Source: Nitrospira sp. UBA2083
GTDB lineage: Bacteria; Nitrospirota; Nitrospiria; Nitrospirales; Nitrospiraceae
Length of the DNA: 36,500 nt
NCBI GenBank assembly: GCA_002331625.1
Contig: DCZN01000050.1
Location: forward strand, 19,583-56,082
Direction of reading: 5' to 3'
Positions 23,034 through 31,461 of this stretch are shown here, one piece after another. The notes below the pieces were generated by a model. The model had not been told where the DNA came from. It did no database searches and saw only the letters and a list, made by a program, of their open reading frames with translations. The translations under genes and the position numbers were made by a program. Position 1 is the first letter of the stretch, and every line of letters begins with the position of its first letter.

Positions 23034-23072
23034 GTGGGGCATTTCTTTTACCAGAAGTGCCCCACGTTATTT
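23034..23072 (+). terminator. intrinsic terminator of the Lys/Glu-rich peptide gene
   Basis: GTGGGGCA (23034-23041) pairs with TGCCCCAC (23058-23065), with inner pairing TTCT/AGAA, followed by GTTATTTG. It lies 29 bp after the stop codon. Confidence 0.75.
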
Positions 23073-23152
23073 GCAGAACTTGTGTCCGAGGATGTTCGTT
23101 TCTCCCGGACTATCAGCCAGGGTGTGTACCCCACCTAAACCGGTACAGTTGA

Positions 23153-23671
23153 TTATCGATTCATATCTTTCCCGATGTAGACCGCTTGTAATCCGACAAT
23201 GGTCTTTCCATCTCGGATTGTGCCGTCTTGAATTCTTTTAATCGCTTGAGCCAGCGGCATCTCGACGATCTCCAGCACTTCATCTCGATCGAGCTGTTGA
23301 CGGCCTTTTGTCAGTCCCGTGGCCTTGTAGACATGAATCACCTCATCTGCGAAGCCCGGCGCGGTGTAGATACTGGAGAGCAGCTCGAACGAGGAGGCAC
23401 GATAGCCGACTTCTTCCTCGAGTTCCCGTGCGGCACAGTGCAATGGGTCTTCTCCCGGGGACAGTTTTCCCGCTGGAATTTCATAGATGAATCCACCGGC
23501 GGCGTGCCGGAACTGTCGGATGAGCACCACGGTCCCATCATCTTTGATCGGCACCACCGCTGCTGCTCCGGGATGGCGGATCGTTTCAAGATCCACCGTG
23601 ACGCCGTTCGGCAACAGGACGGTGTCCACGTTTAGGGTGACCACTTTCCCAGCATAAATGTTTCTCGTCAC
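23153..23671 (-). CDS. Nudix hydrolase, ADP-ribose pyrophosphatase-like
   Basis: A 172-residue Nudix enzyme with a complete Nudix box at residues 68-90 (G68, E74, R82, E83, E86, E87, G89), which binds Mg2+ and cleaves nucleoside diphosphate derivatives. IRQFRHAAGGFIYEIPAG before the box and YTAPGFADEVIHVYKATGL after it are characteristic of the ADP-ribose pyrophosphatase (NudF) subgroup, so ADP-ribose is the likely substrate. The start overlaps the gcvT stop by ATGA, indicating coupled translation. Confidence 0.9.
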   Translation of the reverse strand: MTRNIYAGKVVTLNVDTVLLPNGVTVDLETIRHPGAAAVVPIKDDGTVVLIRQFRHAAGGFIYEIPAGKLSPGEDPLHCAARELEEEVGYRASSFELLSSIYTAPGFADEVIHVYKATGLTKGRQQLDRDEVLEIVEMPLAQAIKRIQDGTIRDGKTIVGLQAVYIGKDMNR

Positions 23672-24831
23672 AGCGGACCACTCCCCTCGCTTCTCACCCC
23701 TTCCCCTTCACGCCTAACCGATTTTTTGTAGAACGCCGGCCTCACAACCTTCGCTGGAACCGCTTTCCCTCGAATGTCGATGGCGAGGTCGGTCCCAATT
23801 TCAGCGTATTTCGGAGCAACATAGCCTAATCCTATCCCCTTCTGAAGGAGAGGAGAGAAATTGCCACTCGTGACTTTTCCGATAGGTGTGTGTGGTGAGG
23901 AAGGAGAAAGAATCGTGAAGCCATGACGGGGGACGGCCTTTTCCAGCAATTCGAAGCCCACAAATCGACGCGACGGGCCTATTCGTTGCTGCGCCACCAG
24001 CGCATGCTTTCCGATGAAGTCCCCCTTTTCGAAATGTACAGCCCAGCCTGCTCCCGCCTCGATCGGTGTTGTGTCTTCGTCGATATCATTGCCGTAAAGC
24101 AGATAGCCCATCTCCAAACGCAGGAGGTCCCGTGCCCCGAGTCCTGCCGGTTTCAAGCCGAGCGACGCGCCTGTGTTCAATAACATGTCCCAGACGACCG
24201 AGGCTGATCCGTACACATAGAATTCGTAGCCGAACTCTCCCGTGTACCCTGTTCTGGCCGCCAGGCACTCCACCTCCGCAACTCGCACCATCGTGGATTC
24301 TCTGAGCTTGAGCTGGTCCAGTTGTGGCAATCCGATCGCCGAGACAATCCCTCGTGCAGCCGACCCCTGCAAGGCAATCTGTGCGATGTCTGCTGAACGG
24401 TCGGAGATCTGACAGTCAGGAACTGCTTGACCATGTTCCATCAGCCAAGACACGATCTTGTCTCGATTCGACGCGTTGACGCATAGAAGAAATTCTCCCG
24501 CCCCTGCTAACCGATAGACGAAGATATCGTCCTTGATCCCGCCCTGCTCATTACAGACCATGGAGTACTGCGCCTGCATGGGCTTCAGCGCAGCGAGGTC
24601 GTTTGTGGTCATGCACTGGAGGAACGACTCGGCACCGGATCCGGTGACGACAATGCGTCCCATATGACTCACATCGAAGAGCCCCGCCTTGCTACGGACG
24701 GTGTGATACTCATCCACTACGCCGCTGTACTGGATGGGCATTTCCCATCCCGCGAAGTCAACCAGCTTCGCGGCAGCAGCGCGATGTTGTGCGATGAGCG
24801 GGGTCTGTTGCATGATGCTTCTTGCTGACAT
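23668..24831 (-). CDS. gcvT: glycine cleavage system T protein (aminomethyltransferase)
   Basis: A 387-residue folate-dependent aminomethyltransferase that passes the methylene group of glycine from GcvH to tetrahydrofolate, releasing ammonia. Conserved segments are KLVDFAGWEMPIQYSGVVDE, GLFDVSHMGRIVVTG, YSMVCNEQGGIKDDIFVYRL, ARTGYTGEFGYEFYV and GLGARDLLRLEMGYLLYGND (containing the family Arg-Asp). The C-terminal barrel is complete; the last 20 residues are an unconserved tail. No gcvH or gcvP is next to it. Start ATG 24831 is used; ATG 24813 (MQQTPLIAQH) is equally plausible. It is in an operon with the Nudix gene. Confidence 0.94.
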   Translation of the reverse strand: MSARSIMQQTPLIAQHRAAAAKLVDFAGWEMPIQYSGVVDEYHTVRSKAGLFDVSHMGRIVVTGSGAESFLQCMTTNDLAALKPMQAQYSMVCNEQGGIKDDIFVYRLAGAGEFLLCVNASNRDKIVSWLMEHGQAVPDCQISDRSADIAQIALQGSAARGIVSAIGLPQLDQLKLRESTMVRVAEVECLAARTGYTGEFGYEFYVYGSASVVWDMLLNTGASLGLKPAGLGARDLLRLEMGYLLYGNDIDEDTTPIEAGAGWAVHFEKGDFIGKHALVAQQRIGPSRRFVGFELLEKAVPRHGFTILSPSSPHTPIGKVTSGNFSPLLQKGIGLGYVAPKYAEIGTDLAIDIRGKAVPAKVVRPAFYKKSVRREGEGVRSEGSGPL

Positions 24832-24874
24832 GTACGCAAGCCGGAAAGCTTACACGTATGTTGGATCGGACCTG

Positions 24875-25303
24875 TCAACGTATTCCGAGTAACTCCACAT
24901 CGAAAATCAGCGTGGCGTTCGGTGGGATCACGCCACCGGCGCCGCGCAATCCATACCCCAAGTCAGAGGGGATCTTGAGCTTGCGTTTGCCCCCCACCTT
25001 CATCCCCTGCACCCCTTCATCCCAGCCTTTAATAACGCGTCCCGCGCCGAGCGGAAACGAAAATGGCTGACCGCGATCAACAGAGCTATCGAACTTCTTT
25101 CCGTTTTCAAGCCAACCGGTGTAGTGCACGTTTGCCGTTTTACCCGCAACAGCTACCTCTCCGGTGCCGACCACTTGATCAACATATTTCAGTCCAGAAG
25201 GCGTGGTCACTTCCTGATTATTTTCGGCCATGGAACCTCCTACACCCACAGATACCGTCAGCACGACGATCACCATGAGTGATGATAGATACGGTGATTT
25301 CAT
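24875..25303 (-). CDS. exported FKBP-type peptidyl-prolyl isomerase
   Basis: A 142-residue protein with a signal peptide (about 1-26, ending GGSMAEN) and one FKBP domain of about 110 residues. Conserved active-site parts are [49 protein letters not shown] and [14 protein letters not shown]. It should catalyse proline isomerisation during folding of periplasmic proteins. The ribosome site AAGGAGGAG precedes ATG 25303. It has the same direction as gcvT, but the 43-bp gap gives no firm sign of an operon. Confidence 0.94.
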   Translation of the reverse strand: MKSPYLSSLMVIVVLTVSVGVGGSMAENNQEVTTPSGLKYVDQVVGTGEVAVAGKTANVHYTGWLENGKKFDSSVDRGQPFSFPLGAGRVIKGWDEGVQGMKVGGKRKLKIPSDLGYGLRGAGGVIPPNATLIFDVELLGIR

Positions 25304-25442
25304 ATGAATCTCCTCCTTCCATTGTATGGCATGGTCCGGATAGCCGGGTCAACCCAGTTGGACCAATAGTCTGTTCAAAACTACTGTGCCATACAAAAAA
25401 TGTTGTCTATGAGGGAGTGTCGCTCCTATCAACTACTAGTTG

Positions 25443-25562
25443 CAGGCTGTTCAAACAGGCTGTCCACTGTGGCCGCAGCGAGCGAAAGGTTGAGACGTAC
25501 GCGCGTGGTACGTTGAGACCTTGAGCGATGCGAAAACAAAGCTGGTAGGCTGTTTCAACAAC
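25443..25562. repeat. structured intergenic repeat downstream of the FIST gene
   Basis: About 120 bp between the FKBP and FIST genes. CGTAC (25496-25500) pairs with GTACG (25508-25512), with outer GGT/ACC support. GTTGAGAC occurs twice (25489-25496, 25512-25519), and the ends share AGGCTGTT plus CAACA/CAAAC. It resembles dispersed gene-end repeats of Nitrospira genomes, but a single copy in this window cannot prove that. Confidence 0.45.
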
Positions 25563-25565
25563 CGG

Positions 25566-26735
25566 CTAGTGTTCCCGTTCGGCGAAGAGCGCCAGGCTGG
25601 CCGTGTACCCATGGAGGAAGTTCCGATGACCGACCGGCCCAATCTCCCCTTGCGCAAAAAATCCGGCGAGTGGGATTGCTCCGAGCTGCTCCTTGGCCGC
25701 AGTGACATCATGGTCCGGACGGCCAAAGAGTCCTCGCCCTCGGCCGCAACAGCTGAACATAAGCCCACCGAGTGGAGGATGTTGATGGGTGGCGCGGTCG
25801 GTCGCCAGAAGCGCGTGCAAATCTTCGGTGGCAGACGCGGCGTCGCGCAGATGGAATTGGACGGTTTGCCCCTCCTGCACCACATCGCCGATGGCCACAG
25901 CACCCGTCGTGCGTTCGGCTCCGAGGAGATTACGAATGAGAAAGTCTCCACGTTCGAACCGGTTCCGATGTTCGTCGATGACAATGCCGAGATGGAGTGC
26001 CCGATGGGCACGTTGGCGGCCTTCCTCCGGCAGTGAGGCAAAGACGGCCTGTAACCGCTCCAACGCCGGCTCGCCGCCGAGTTCGTGAATCAGATTCCCT
26101 TCGGCCTTGGTCACCACAAACCGGTCGCCGATCAATCGACAACCCTGTGAGATGACCGGCCGAATCTCGACGGCCCCCGAGAGACGTACTCCAACCAGCC
26201 CATCATCGAACACCTGATCATTGAGCACCAATCGATTCATCCCGGCCTCCTGTCCACCGCCGGCCAATCCTCCCATCGCTTTGGCTCCGGGATATCGTTC
26301 TTCCATGACCCCCAGCATCTCCTGGACTGGGGTGGTGAAGGGGTCAGCAAGCAGGAGGAACGACCCGTCGCCGACTCCCGGTTCAGGCCACCCCGTAAGG
26401 TGAAATTGATCCTGAGTCGGCGAAAAGGACGAACGCACTGGGTGGAGGTGAACATTGGGAAGGATCGCGGCCCAGACGCCGACCGCAGGCATGGTTTCCA
26501 CTTCTTCTGCTCCGGCGATTACCCCCTCCCCGCTGCATCCGATCAGCACGTTGGCGTGGAGTGTCTCTCGCAGGATGCTCACCAGATGATCGGCCCCTGC
26601 CACATGGTGAGCCGAAAAGAAGAGGCAAACCAGATCACTCGCGGTGCCTCCCAACTGTTGCCGAATATCTGAAGCGACATCTAATGCCGCAACTTCCGTG
26701 TCGACGCTTTTCGAGAGAGTGACGGCAAACTTCAT
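25566..26735 (-). CDS. FIST domain signal-transduction protein
   Basis: A 389-residue protein with FIST_N (about 20-200) and FIST_C (about 220-375) domains. FIST_N landmarks are LVCLFFSAHHVAGADHLVSI, VLIGCSGEGVIAG and AMGGLAGGGQEAG; FIST_C has GDVVQEGQTVQFHLRDAASA and PLGGLMFSCCGRGRGLFGRP. FIST proteins are predicted small-ligand (possibly amino-acid) sensors usually coupled to kinases or chemoreceptors. Here no kinase is beside it. The length is usual and no domain is missing. It is followed by a structured repeat. Confidence 0.9.
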   Translation of the reverse strand: MKFAVTLSKSVDTEVAALDVASDIRQQLGGTASDLVCLFFSAHHVAGADHLVSILRETLHANVLIGCSGEGVIAGAEEVETMPAVGVWAAILPNVHLHPVRSSFSPTQDQFHLTGWPEPGVGDGSFLLLADPFTTPVQEMLGVMEERYPGAKAMGGLAGGGQEAGMNRLVLNDQVFDDGLVGVRLSGAVEIRPVISQGCRLIGDRFVVTKAEGNLIHELGGEPALERLQAVFASLPEEGRQRAHRALHLGIVIDEHRNRFERGDFLIRNLLGAERTTGAVAIGDVVQEGQTVQFHLRDAASATEDLHALLATDRATHQHPPLGGLMFSCCGRGRGLFGRPDHDVTAAKEQLGAIPLAGFFAQGEIGPVGHRNFLHGYTASLALFAEREH

Positions 26736-26812
26736 GGCATGCGTTCAGAATGGGTAAATGGAGACTCACAAGGAAGGAAGGTGGATCGCGCAGGCGATGA
26801 CCGTTTCCGACC

Positions 26813-27040
26813 TCAGACTCCTGGATCCATGCGCTGGGCTCGAACTTGTGCGAGCTTCTTGTAGTACCGCCACAGGTATGAATGGTAATCGTCGACTTGT
26901 GCAAGAAGATAGTGAAGCTCTGTCGGGTCCTCGGTTTCTAATGCATGCACCATCCGCGCTTTAAGGAATTCGGCGAAGGCTTCGGTTTTTTGCACTGCCG
27001 TCAGGAGCTGCAATCCGCCGCCGATTTGGTAGTCGCCCAT
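26813..27040 (-). CDS. small hypothetical protein
   Basis: A 75-residue, predominantly helical protein (TAVQKTEAFAEFLKARMVHA, HYLLAQVDDYHSYLWRYYKK). It is rich in Tyr, Leu and charged residues and has no signal peptide or cysteine. The ribosome site AGGAGGG lies upstream of ATG 27040, so it is probably translated. It has the same direction as the FIST gene 77 bp downstream. No family is recognised. Confidence 0.65.
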   Translation of the reverse strand: MGDYQIGGGLQLLTAVQKTEAFAEFLKARMVHALETEDPTELHYLLAQVDDYHSYLWRYYKKLAQVRAQRMDPGV

Positions 27041-27130
27041 ACCACGCCCTCCTGGTTACCGAGCAGCAGAATAGCGAGGGGATCGCCACATTTGCAAGCT
27101 TCACCCGTTTTTCAGCAACTACTCTGTTGA

Positions 27131-28336
27131 TTAATGTGATTGTGAACCTGACAGGAGGACCTTAAGACGAGCGAGGTTGATCGCTTCAATATGGTGATTG
27201 TCACGGCCTGTGACTGACGTGGCCATCGTGAGCGCGTTCAAGATCGCTTCTTCCGTGGCCTCGACTGTGGCGGTGATGAGTGGATTCACATGGGTATCGG
27301 CTAGATGCGTGAGGTTGTAGATGGGTTCTTTCGGATAGTGAGGGATCACGTTGGCAGTCGAAAAGGCCAGCATGAAGTCGCCGCTGCTGTGCCGTGCCGT
27401 TGAGCCGGTGCGGGCAAGACCGAGAGCGGCGCGCTTGGCGAGTCTCGTCAGTTGGCGGCTGTCGAGAGGCGCATCGGTCGCAATGACCACAATGATGGAC
27501 CCTTCACTCTGGCCGGGGGAGAGGGCCTCGGATACCTGCTGCGGCCGTTCATACAGCTTCCCGACTGGTACACCTGCAATGACCAGCTCTGGCCTGCGAC
27601 CATGGTTCGCGTTGACGAGGACCCCGATGGTATAACCACCGTCCTTCTCGGATACCTTTCTCGATGACGTACCGATGCCGCCCTTAAATCCGTACGACAC
27701 CATGCCGGTTCCGGCACCGACTGTGCCTTCTGTCACTGGGCCACTGGTGGCCCCGTCAAGTGCCGTGATCACATCCTGCTCCGAGACGTGTCGGCCTTGA
27801 ATGTCGTTCAACCGTCCATCATCACATTCCGCAACGACTGGGGTGAGGGTGTCGTCTTCGATGCCGATCGCTGGGTACTGTTTGATCATCCAGCTCATCA
27901 CGCCGTTCGCGACACGTGGGATGTTCAAGGTGTTGGTGAGAGCAATAGGGTACTCAAGAAAGCCGGACTCCGCGACCCACGCGAGCCCTGTCATTTCGCC
28001 GGTGCCGTTGAGGACAAAGAATCCAGCCGGTACCTTCTTATGCCATACATCGTCACGTGGCATGATGATCGTCACACCCGTCCTGACCGGACCCTCTCCC
28101 GGCTTGAGCGCCCCGTCTCCTCGTATGAGGGTCTGATGCCCAACCTTCACCCCGGCCACATCGGTGATGGCATTGAGCGGACCTGTTGGATACTGACCGA
28201 TGACGATGCCGAGGTCTCGGATGCGTTGGCGTTCTTGCGTGAATTCTGCCGCCGCCTTGGAGAGACACCCGGTCAGTAGCACAGCCATGCCGGACAGCAA
28301 CACCGCCCGTGCTGCATGCCGGAAACTACACCTCAT
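27131..28336 (-). CDS. P1-family (DmpA-like) aminopeptidase, predicted lipoprotein
   Basis: A 401-residue protein. Residues 1-24 are a lipoprotein signal (AVLLSGMAVLLTGC, Cys24). The rest is a peptidase family S58 (DmpA/P1) protein with ITDVAGVKVGHQTLIRGDG, RTGVTIIMPRD, FVLNGTGEMTGLAWVAESGF and GTGMVSYGFKGGIGTSSRKV. The HSSGDFMLAFSTAN segment should contain the nucleophilic Ser released by self-cleavage; the residue before it is Ser, where DmpA has Gly. It probably removes N-terminal residues from peptides outside the cytoplasm. ATG 28336 overlaps the preceding gene by 11 bp; the open frame extends upstream but without family sequence. Confidence 0.85.
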   Translation of the reverse strand: MRCSFRHAARAVLLSGMAVLLTGCLSKAAAEFTQERQRIRDLGIVIGQYPTGPLNAITDVAGVKVGHQTLIRGDGALKPGEGPVRTGVTIIMPRDDVWHKKVPAGFFVLNGTGEMTGLAWVAESGFLEYPIALTNTLNIPRVANGVMSWMIKQYPAIGIEDDTLTPVVAECDDGRLNDIQGRHVSEQDVITALDGATSGPVTEGTVGAGTGMVSYGFKGGIGTSSRKVSEKDGGYTIGVLVNANHGRRPELVIAGVPVGKLYERPQQVSEALSPGQSEGSIIVVIATDAPLDSRQLTRLAKRAALGLARTGSTARHSSGDFMLAFSTANVIPHYPKEPIYNLTHLADTHVNPLITATVEATEEAILNALTMATSVTGRDNHHIEAINLARLKVLLSGSQSH

Positions 28337-29723
28337 GCGTGCTGCCCTGATGGGGTATCCGCACATCGATCCCGGGATGTTCCGCTTGAATCGCGGCGCC
28401 AAGTGAAAGAGCCTGCTTCTCTTCACCGTGCACGATAAAGATGGTGCTCGGCAAGGGATCGATAGCTCGGACGTAGGCCAACAGATCGTTTCGATCGGCA
28501 TGGGCTGAGAGGCCGTTAAATTTGACGATCTGGGCACGCCGTTTGGTCGGCACGCCGAAGATAGGCACGACGTCCCAGCCTTCGACGAGCTTCCGGCCCA
28601 GCGTATGTTCTGCTTGAAAGCCGACGAATACGATGACGTTCGCCTCATCCTGAATTGCATGTTTCAGGTGGTGGATAATGCGGCCGCCTTCGCACATACC
28701 GGATGAGGAAATGATCACACAGGGCCCGCGCATGGCATTCAGACGTTTGCTGTCTTCCGCAGAGGAAACGAAGTGGATGTACCGTGAGGCGAAGACATCG
28801 CCGCCCGAAGAAAACGTCTTCATGGTTTCCTCGTCATAACACTCCGGATGCCGCTTGAATACCTCTGTGGCCTTCCCTGCCAATGGGGAATCGATATAGA
28901 TCGGGATCGGCTCGACGCGACCCTCACCGACCAACTCCTTGATTCGCATAACCAGTTCCTGCGTACGCCCTACGGCAAAGGCGGGCACGATAATCTTGCT
29001 CTTGTGCGTCCTGGCATGCGCAATCAGATCTTGTGCCTTCTTCTTCATTTCCTCGCCGACCTGTTCGTGCAATCGGTCGCCGTAGGTCGACTCGAGGATC
29101 AAGACGTCACAGGAGGGTGGAGGTTCGGGATCCCGAAGAATCGGTATATGGGATCGCCCTAAATCGCCGCTGAATAGGACCGTGGTGGTATTACCGCGAG
29201 CCGTATATTTCACGCGAACAGCCGCGGAACCCAAGATATGCCCGGCGTCATGGAACGACGCGGTAAGTCGAGGCGCAATCTTCTGTTGATCTCCGTACCG
29301 TGCACCTTCAAACCGCTTGACGATTTTGCGCACGTCGTTTCCGTCGTAAAATGGCTGGATACAGGTCTTCCCACGTCTGCGCTCTTGTTTGTTGACATAC
29401 CGACAGTCGTATTCCTGCACTCGAGCCGAGTCCTCGAGCATGATGCCGGCGAGATCGGCCGATGCCCTGGTGAGGTAGACCTTTCCCGAAAAACCTTGAC
29501 GCGGCAACACCGGGAGCGCGCCTGAATGGTCGATATGTGCGTGCGAGAGCAAGACCGCACCGAGCGACTTGGGCTCAAAATCGAGATCTCGGTTTCTCCG
29601 GACCGCTTCCTCTCGGCGGCCTTGAAACATTCCACAATCAAACATCATCCGAAATCCCGGCACTTCCAGGACATGCCGACTTCCCGTAACTGAACGAGCC
29701 GCGCCGTAGAATGAGAGTTTCAT
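28326..29723 (-). CDS. metallo-beta-lactamase/beta-CASP RNase-type nuclease
   Basis: A 465-residue two-domain protein. The N-terminal metallo-beta-lactamase domain has HAHIDH (His61, His63, Asp65, His66), with further metal ligands in FHDAGHILGSA and FSGDLGR. The beta-CASP domain (about 245-370) contains IVPAFAVGRTQELVMRI and IYIDSPLAGKATEVF. It closes with SSSGMCEGGRIIHHLKH and FNGLSAHADRNDLLAYV. This is the group of archaeal/bacterial CPSF73-like and RNase J-like enzymes, so RNA processing is likely. ATG 29723 overlaps the LOG stop by ATGA. A longer frame to 29861 lies within the LOG gene and is unlikely. Confidence 0.93.
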   Translation of the reverse strand: MKLSFYGAARSVTGSRHVLEVPGFRMMFDCGMFQGRREEAVRRNRDLDFEPKSLGAVLLSHAHIDHSGALPVLPRQGFSGKVYLTRASADLAGIMLEDSARVQEYDCRYVNKQERRRGKTCIQPFYDGNDVRKIVKRFEGARYGDQQKIAPRLTASFHDAGHILGSAAVRVKYTARGNTTTVLFSGDLGRSHIPILRDPEPPPSCDVLILESTYGDRLHEQVGEEMKKKAQDLIAHARTHKSKIIVPAFAVGRTQELVMRIKELVGEGRVEPIPIYIDSPLAGKATEVFKRHPECYDEETMKTFSSGGDVFASRYIHFVSSAEDSKRLNAMRGPCVIISSSGMCEGGRIIHHLKHAIQDEANVIVFVGFQAEHTLGRKLVEGWDVVPIFGVPTKRRAQIVKFNGLSAHADRNDLLAYVRAIDPLPSTIFIVHGEEKQALSLGAAIQAEHPGIDVRIPHQGSTHEV

Positions 29724-30574
29724 CGGGTGGGTACTCCATTGTGGCGTGCGATCAGGTCCCAGGCCTCCTGAGCCGTCTCGACGTAGTGAAACAGGTTGAG
29801 GTCCGTCTGTGCGATCAATCCATAGTCGACAAGGAGTTGCCAGTTGATCAAGCGCTCCCAAAAGTGCCGGCCAACCAGGACCACGATGACGCTCTCGGTC
29901 TTTCCAGTCTGAAGCAGGGTCAGTGTTTCGAACAATTCATCGAGCGTGCCGAACCCTCCGGGAAACGCGACGAGCGCCTTGGCCCGGATCAGGAAGTGCA
30001 TTTTTCTGATGGCAAAATAGCGGAATTGAAAACTAAGTCTCGGCGTGATGTAGGGGTTCGGACACTGTTCGTGCGGCAACGTGATGTTGAGCCCGATCGA
30101 CTTGGCGTTCACATCCGCCGCGCCACGATTAGCCGCTTCCATGATACCAGGCCCTCCACCCGTGACAATGACATAGCCACAGCGGCCATCAATCTGACAC
30201 GTCGACGAGACGAGTCGACTGAATTCTCGGGCGACGTCATAATACTTCGCAAGTTCGAGCTGTCGTTTGGCGACAGCGACCTGTTGTACACGTACAGGAT
30301 CGGCAGGAGCCTGAGCTGCTTCTGCTTCCGCTGCGTGTAGGGCTTTTTCTGCGACAGCCGGCTCATGCAACCTGGCACTCCCAAAGACCACAATGGTGGA
30401 CTCGATGTGTTCTTCTTTTTGGATCAGTTCCGGCTTCAGGAGTTCGAGACCGATTCGAATGGGGCGAAGCTCGTCGCGTTGGAGAAACTCGGTGTCCTTA
30501 TCGGCTGGGATATAGGATGAGGATTGGTTATCGCTCGGATAGTGCGGTAAGGGATCGGTGGTTCCCTGATTCAT
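29720..30574 (-). CDS. LOG-family (lysine decarboxylase-like) Rossmann protein
   Basis: A 284-residue protein with the two nucleotide-binding motifs of the LOG/TIGR00730 family: VTGGGPGIMEAANRG (about 137-151) and PGGFGTLDELFE (205-216). The family hydrolyses nucleoside 5'-monophosphates (cytokinin-type or general nucleosidase activity), although many bacterial members have unknown substrates. An N-terminal extension of about 55 residues and a charged insertion (about 70-110) make it longer than the usual 190 residues. A promoter ends 8 bp before ATG 30574, so it may be transcribed with almost no leader as well as from upstream. It overlaps the preceding lipoprotein gene by 47 bp. Confidence 0.88.
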   Translation of the reverse strand: MNQGTTDPLPHYPSDNQSSSYIPADKDTEFLQRDELRPIRIGLELLKPELIQKEEHIESTIVVFGSARLHEPAVAEKALHAAEAEAAQAPADPVRVQQVAVAKRQLELAKYYDVAREFSRLVSSTCQIDGRCGYVIVTGGGPGIMEAANRGAADVNAKSIGLNITLPHEQCPNPYITPRLSFQFRYFAIRKMHFLIRAKALVAFPGGFGTLDELFETLTLLQTGKTESVIVVLVGRHFWERLINWQLLVDYGLIAQTDLNLFHYVETAQEAWDLIARHNGVPTR

Positions 30575-31064
30575 GGCTCGACATTATAGCGAGGCCAAGA
30601 GCAGGCGGCAATTCGCCGTCAGGAGAAACCCTTGATTGCTGGAATGGATAGGGGTAAAAAGGCGGCCTGGTGAGATGGCGTTGAAAACCCTGCTGGACCA
30701 CGACCCACTCCGCATCACAGAAGACTTGAAACGCGTCAATCCCAAGTCCTGTTCTGGAGAAAATTAAATCGGGGTCGACGGGTGTCCATGGCTTTGCCAA
30801 CCAACCGAAATTAACCCGTGAGTATTTCACGTCAAGAAATCGGTAGGTGGCCACCATTCCCACATCAGCGTCTCCAATTGAGTCAGGTGTGCCGAGCTTA
30901 GCGACTACCTCTGCCATTGTCGTTTTCCCAGGTATGATAAAAGCGACGTCCTTTGGCCCCAGCGTCGTATTGAGTGACACGCGCACCACATTACAGCCCT
31001 GCATAGCCAGACAGACGAACACTCCTACCAGAACTGGGACGATTCTGCTGATGAGGCTCCTCAT
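30528..31064 (-). CDS. BamE/OmlA-like lipoprotein, larger paralogue
   Basis: A 178-residue lipoprotein with signal VLVGVFVCLAMQGC (Cys24) and a BamE/SmpA-like region, IPGKTTMAEVVAKLGTPDS followed by ATYRFLDVKYSRVNFG. The C-terminal 60 residues are unlike BamE and rich in Pro, Tyr and Ser. It follows a second BamE-like gene by 4 bp, and the two look like diverged paralogues. It is probably attached to the outer membrane on the periplasmic side. An in-frame TTG at 31076 is an alternative start. The gene runs 47 bp into the LOG gene. Confidence 0.75.
   Translation of the reverse strand: MRSLISRIVPVLVGVFVCLAMQGCNVVRVSLNTTLGPKDVAFIIPGKTTMAEVVAKLGTPDSIGDADVGMVATYRFLDVKYSRVNFGWLAKPWTPVDPDLIFSRTGLGIDAFQVFCDAEWVVVQQGFQRHLTRPPFYPYPFQQSRVSPDGELPPALGLAIMSSHESGNHRSLTALSER
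30583..30611 (-). promoter_or_regulatory. promoter of the LOG gene
   Basis: On the minus strand, TTGCCG (30611-30606), a 17-bp spacer and a perfect TATAAT (30588-30583). The start codon is 8 bp past the -10 box, so the transcript would be leaderless or nearly so. It lies in the last codons of the upstream lipoprotein gene. Confidence 0.6.
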
Positions 31065-31068
31065 CTTA

Positions 31069-31452
31069 TTAATCAAATGGCCAGAATTGAAACCGCAAGT
31101 CGTTCGTTCGTTTGGATGAAATCACATCTTCAACAATCCCATCCCGATTGAGGATAATGAACAAGTCATCACTCTTGATGGAGAGTCGTGTGAAGTTAAG
31201 AATGATCAGCAAGAGACTGCCCGCCTTGGCATCGTATCGATAATACTGAAACACGTCTCTACCGTTGAGTTGCACGAGCCGATCAGGTGCACCCAAGAGA
31301 TTGACCACTTCCGACTTCGTGGTGCTCCCCTTTTGGATCGTCGCAATGAGCTCCGACTTGATGTCATCGCCCAGCGTCCCTCGACTAAAGGCACATCCTT
31401 GGATCAACACGCAGAGAGCAAGGCCACAAAGCGTGTACCAGATATGTTTCAT
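31069..31452 (-). CDS. BamE/SmpA-like outer-membrane lipoprotein
   Basis: A 127-residue lipoprotein: the signal ends VLIQGC (Cys20), and the BamE-type domain follows as IQKGSTTKSEVVNLLGAPDR, then RDVFQYYRYDAKAG and a final LFIILNRDGIVEDV. BamE stabilises the outer-membrane protein assembly machine, but many SmpA/BamE-like proteins are not part of it, and here no other bam genes are near. It is tightly packed between a GNAT gene (9-bp gap) and a second BamE-like gene. Confidence 0.8.
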   Translation of the reverse strand: MKHIWYTLCGLALCVLIQGCAFSRGTLGDDIKSELIATIQKGSTTKSEVVNLLGAPDRLVQLNGRDVFQYYRYDAKAGSLLLIILNFTRLSIKSDDLFIILNRDGIVEDVISSKRTNDLRFQFWPFD

Positions 31453-31461
31453 ATGAACTCC

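Noticed and set aside
29711..30340. A 209-residue plus-strand frame opposite the LOG gene
   Set aside because: It is antisense to the LOG motifs, without a start signal.
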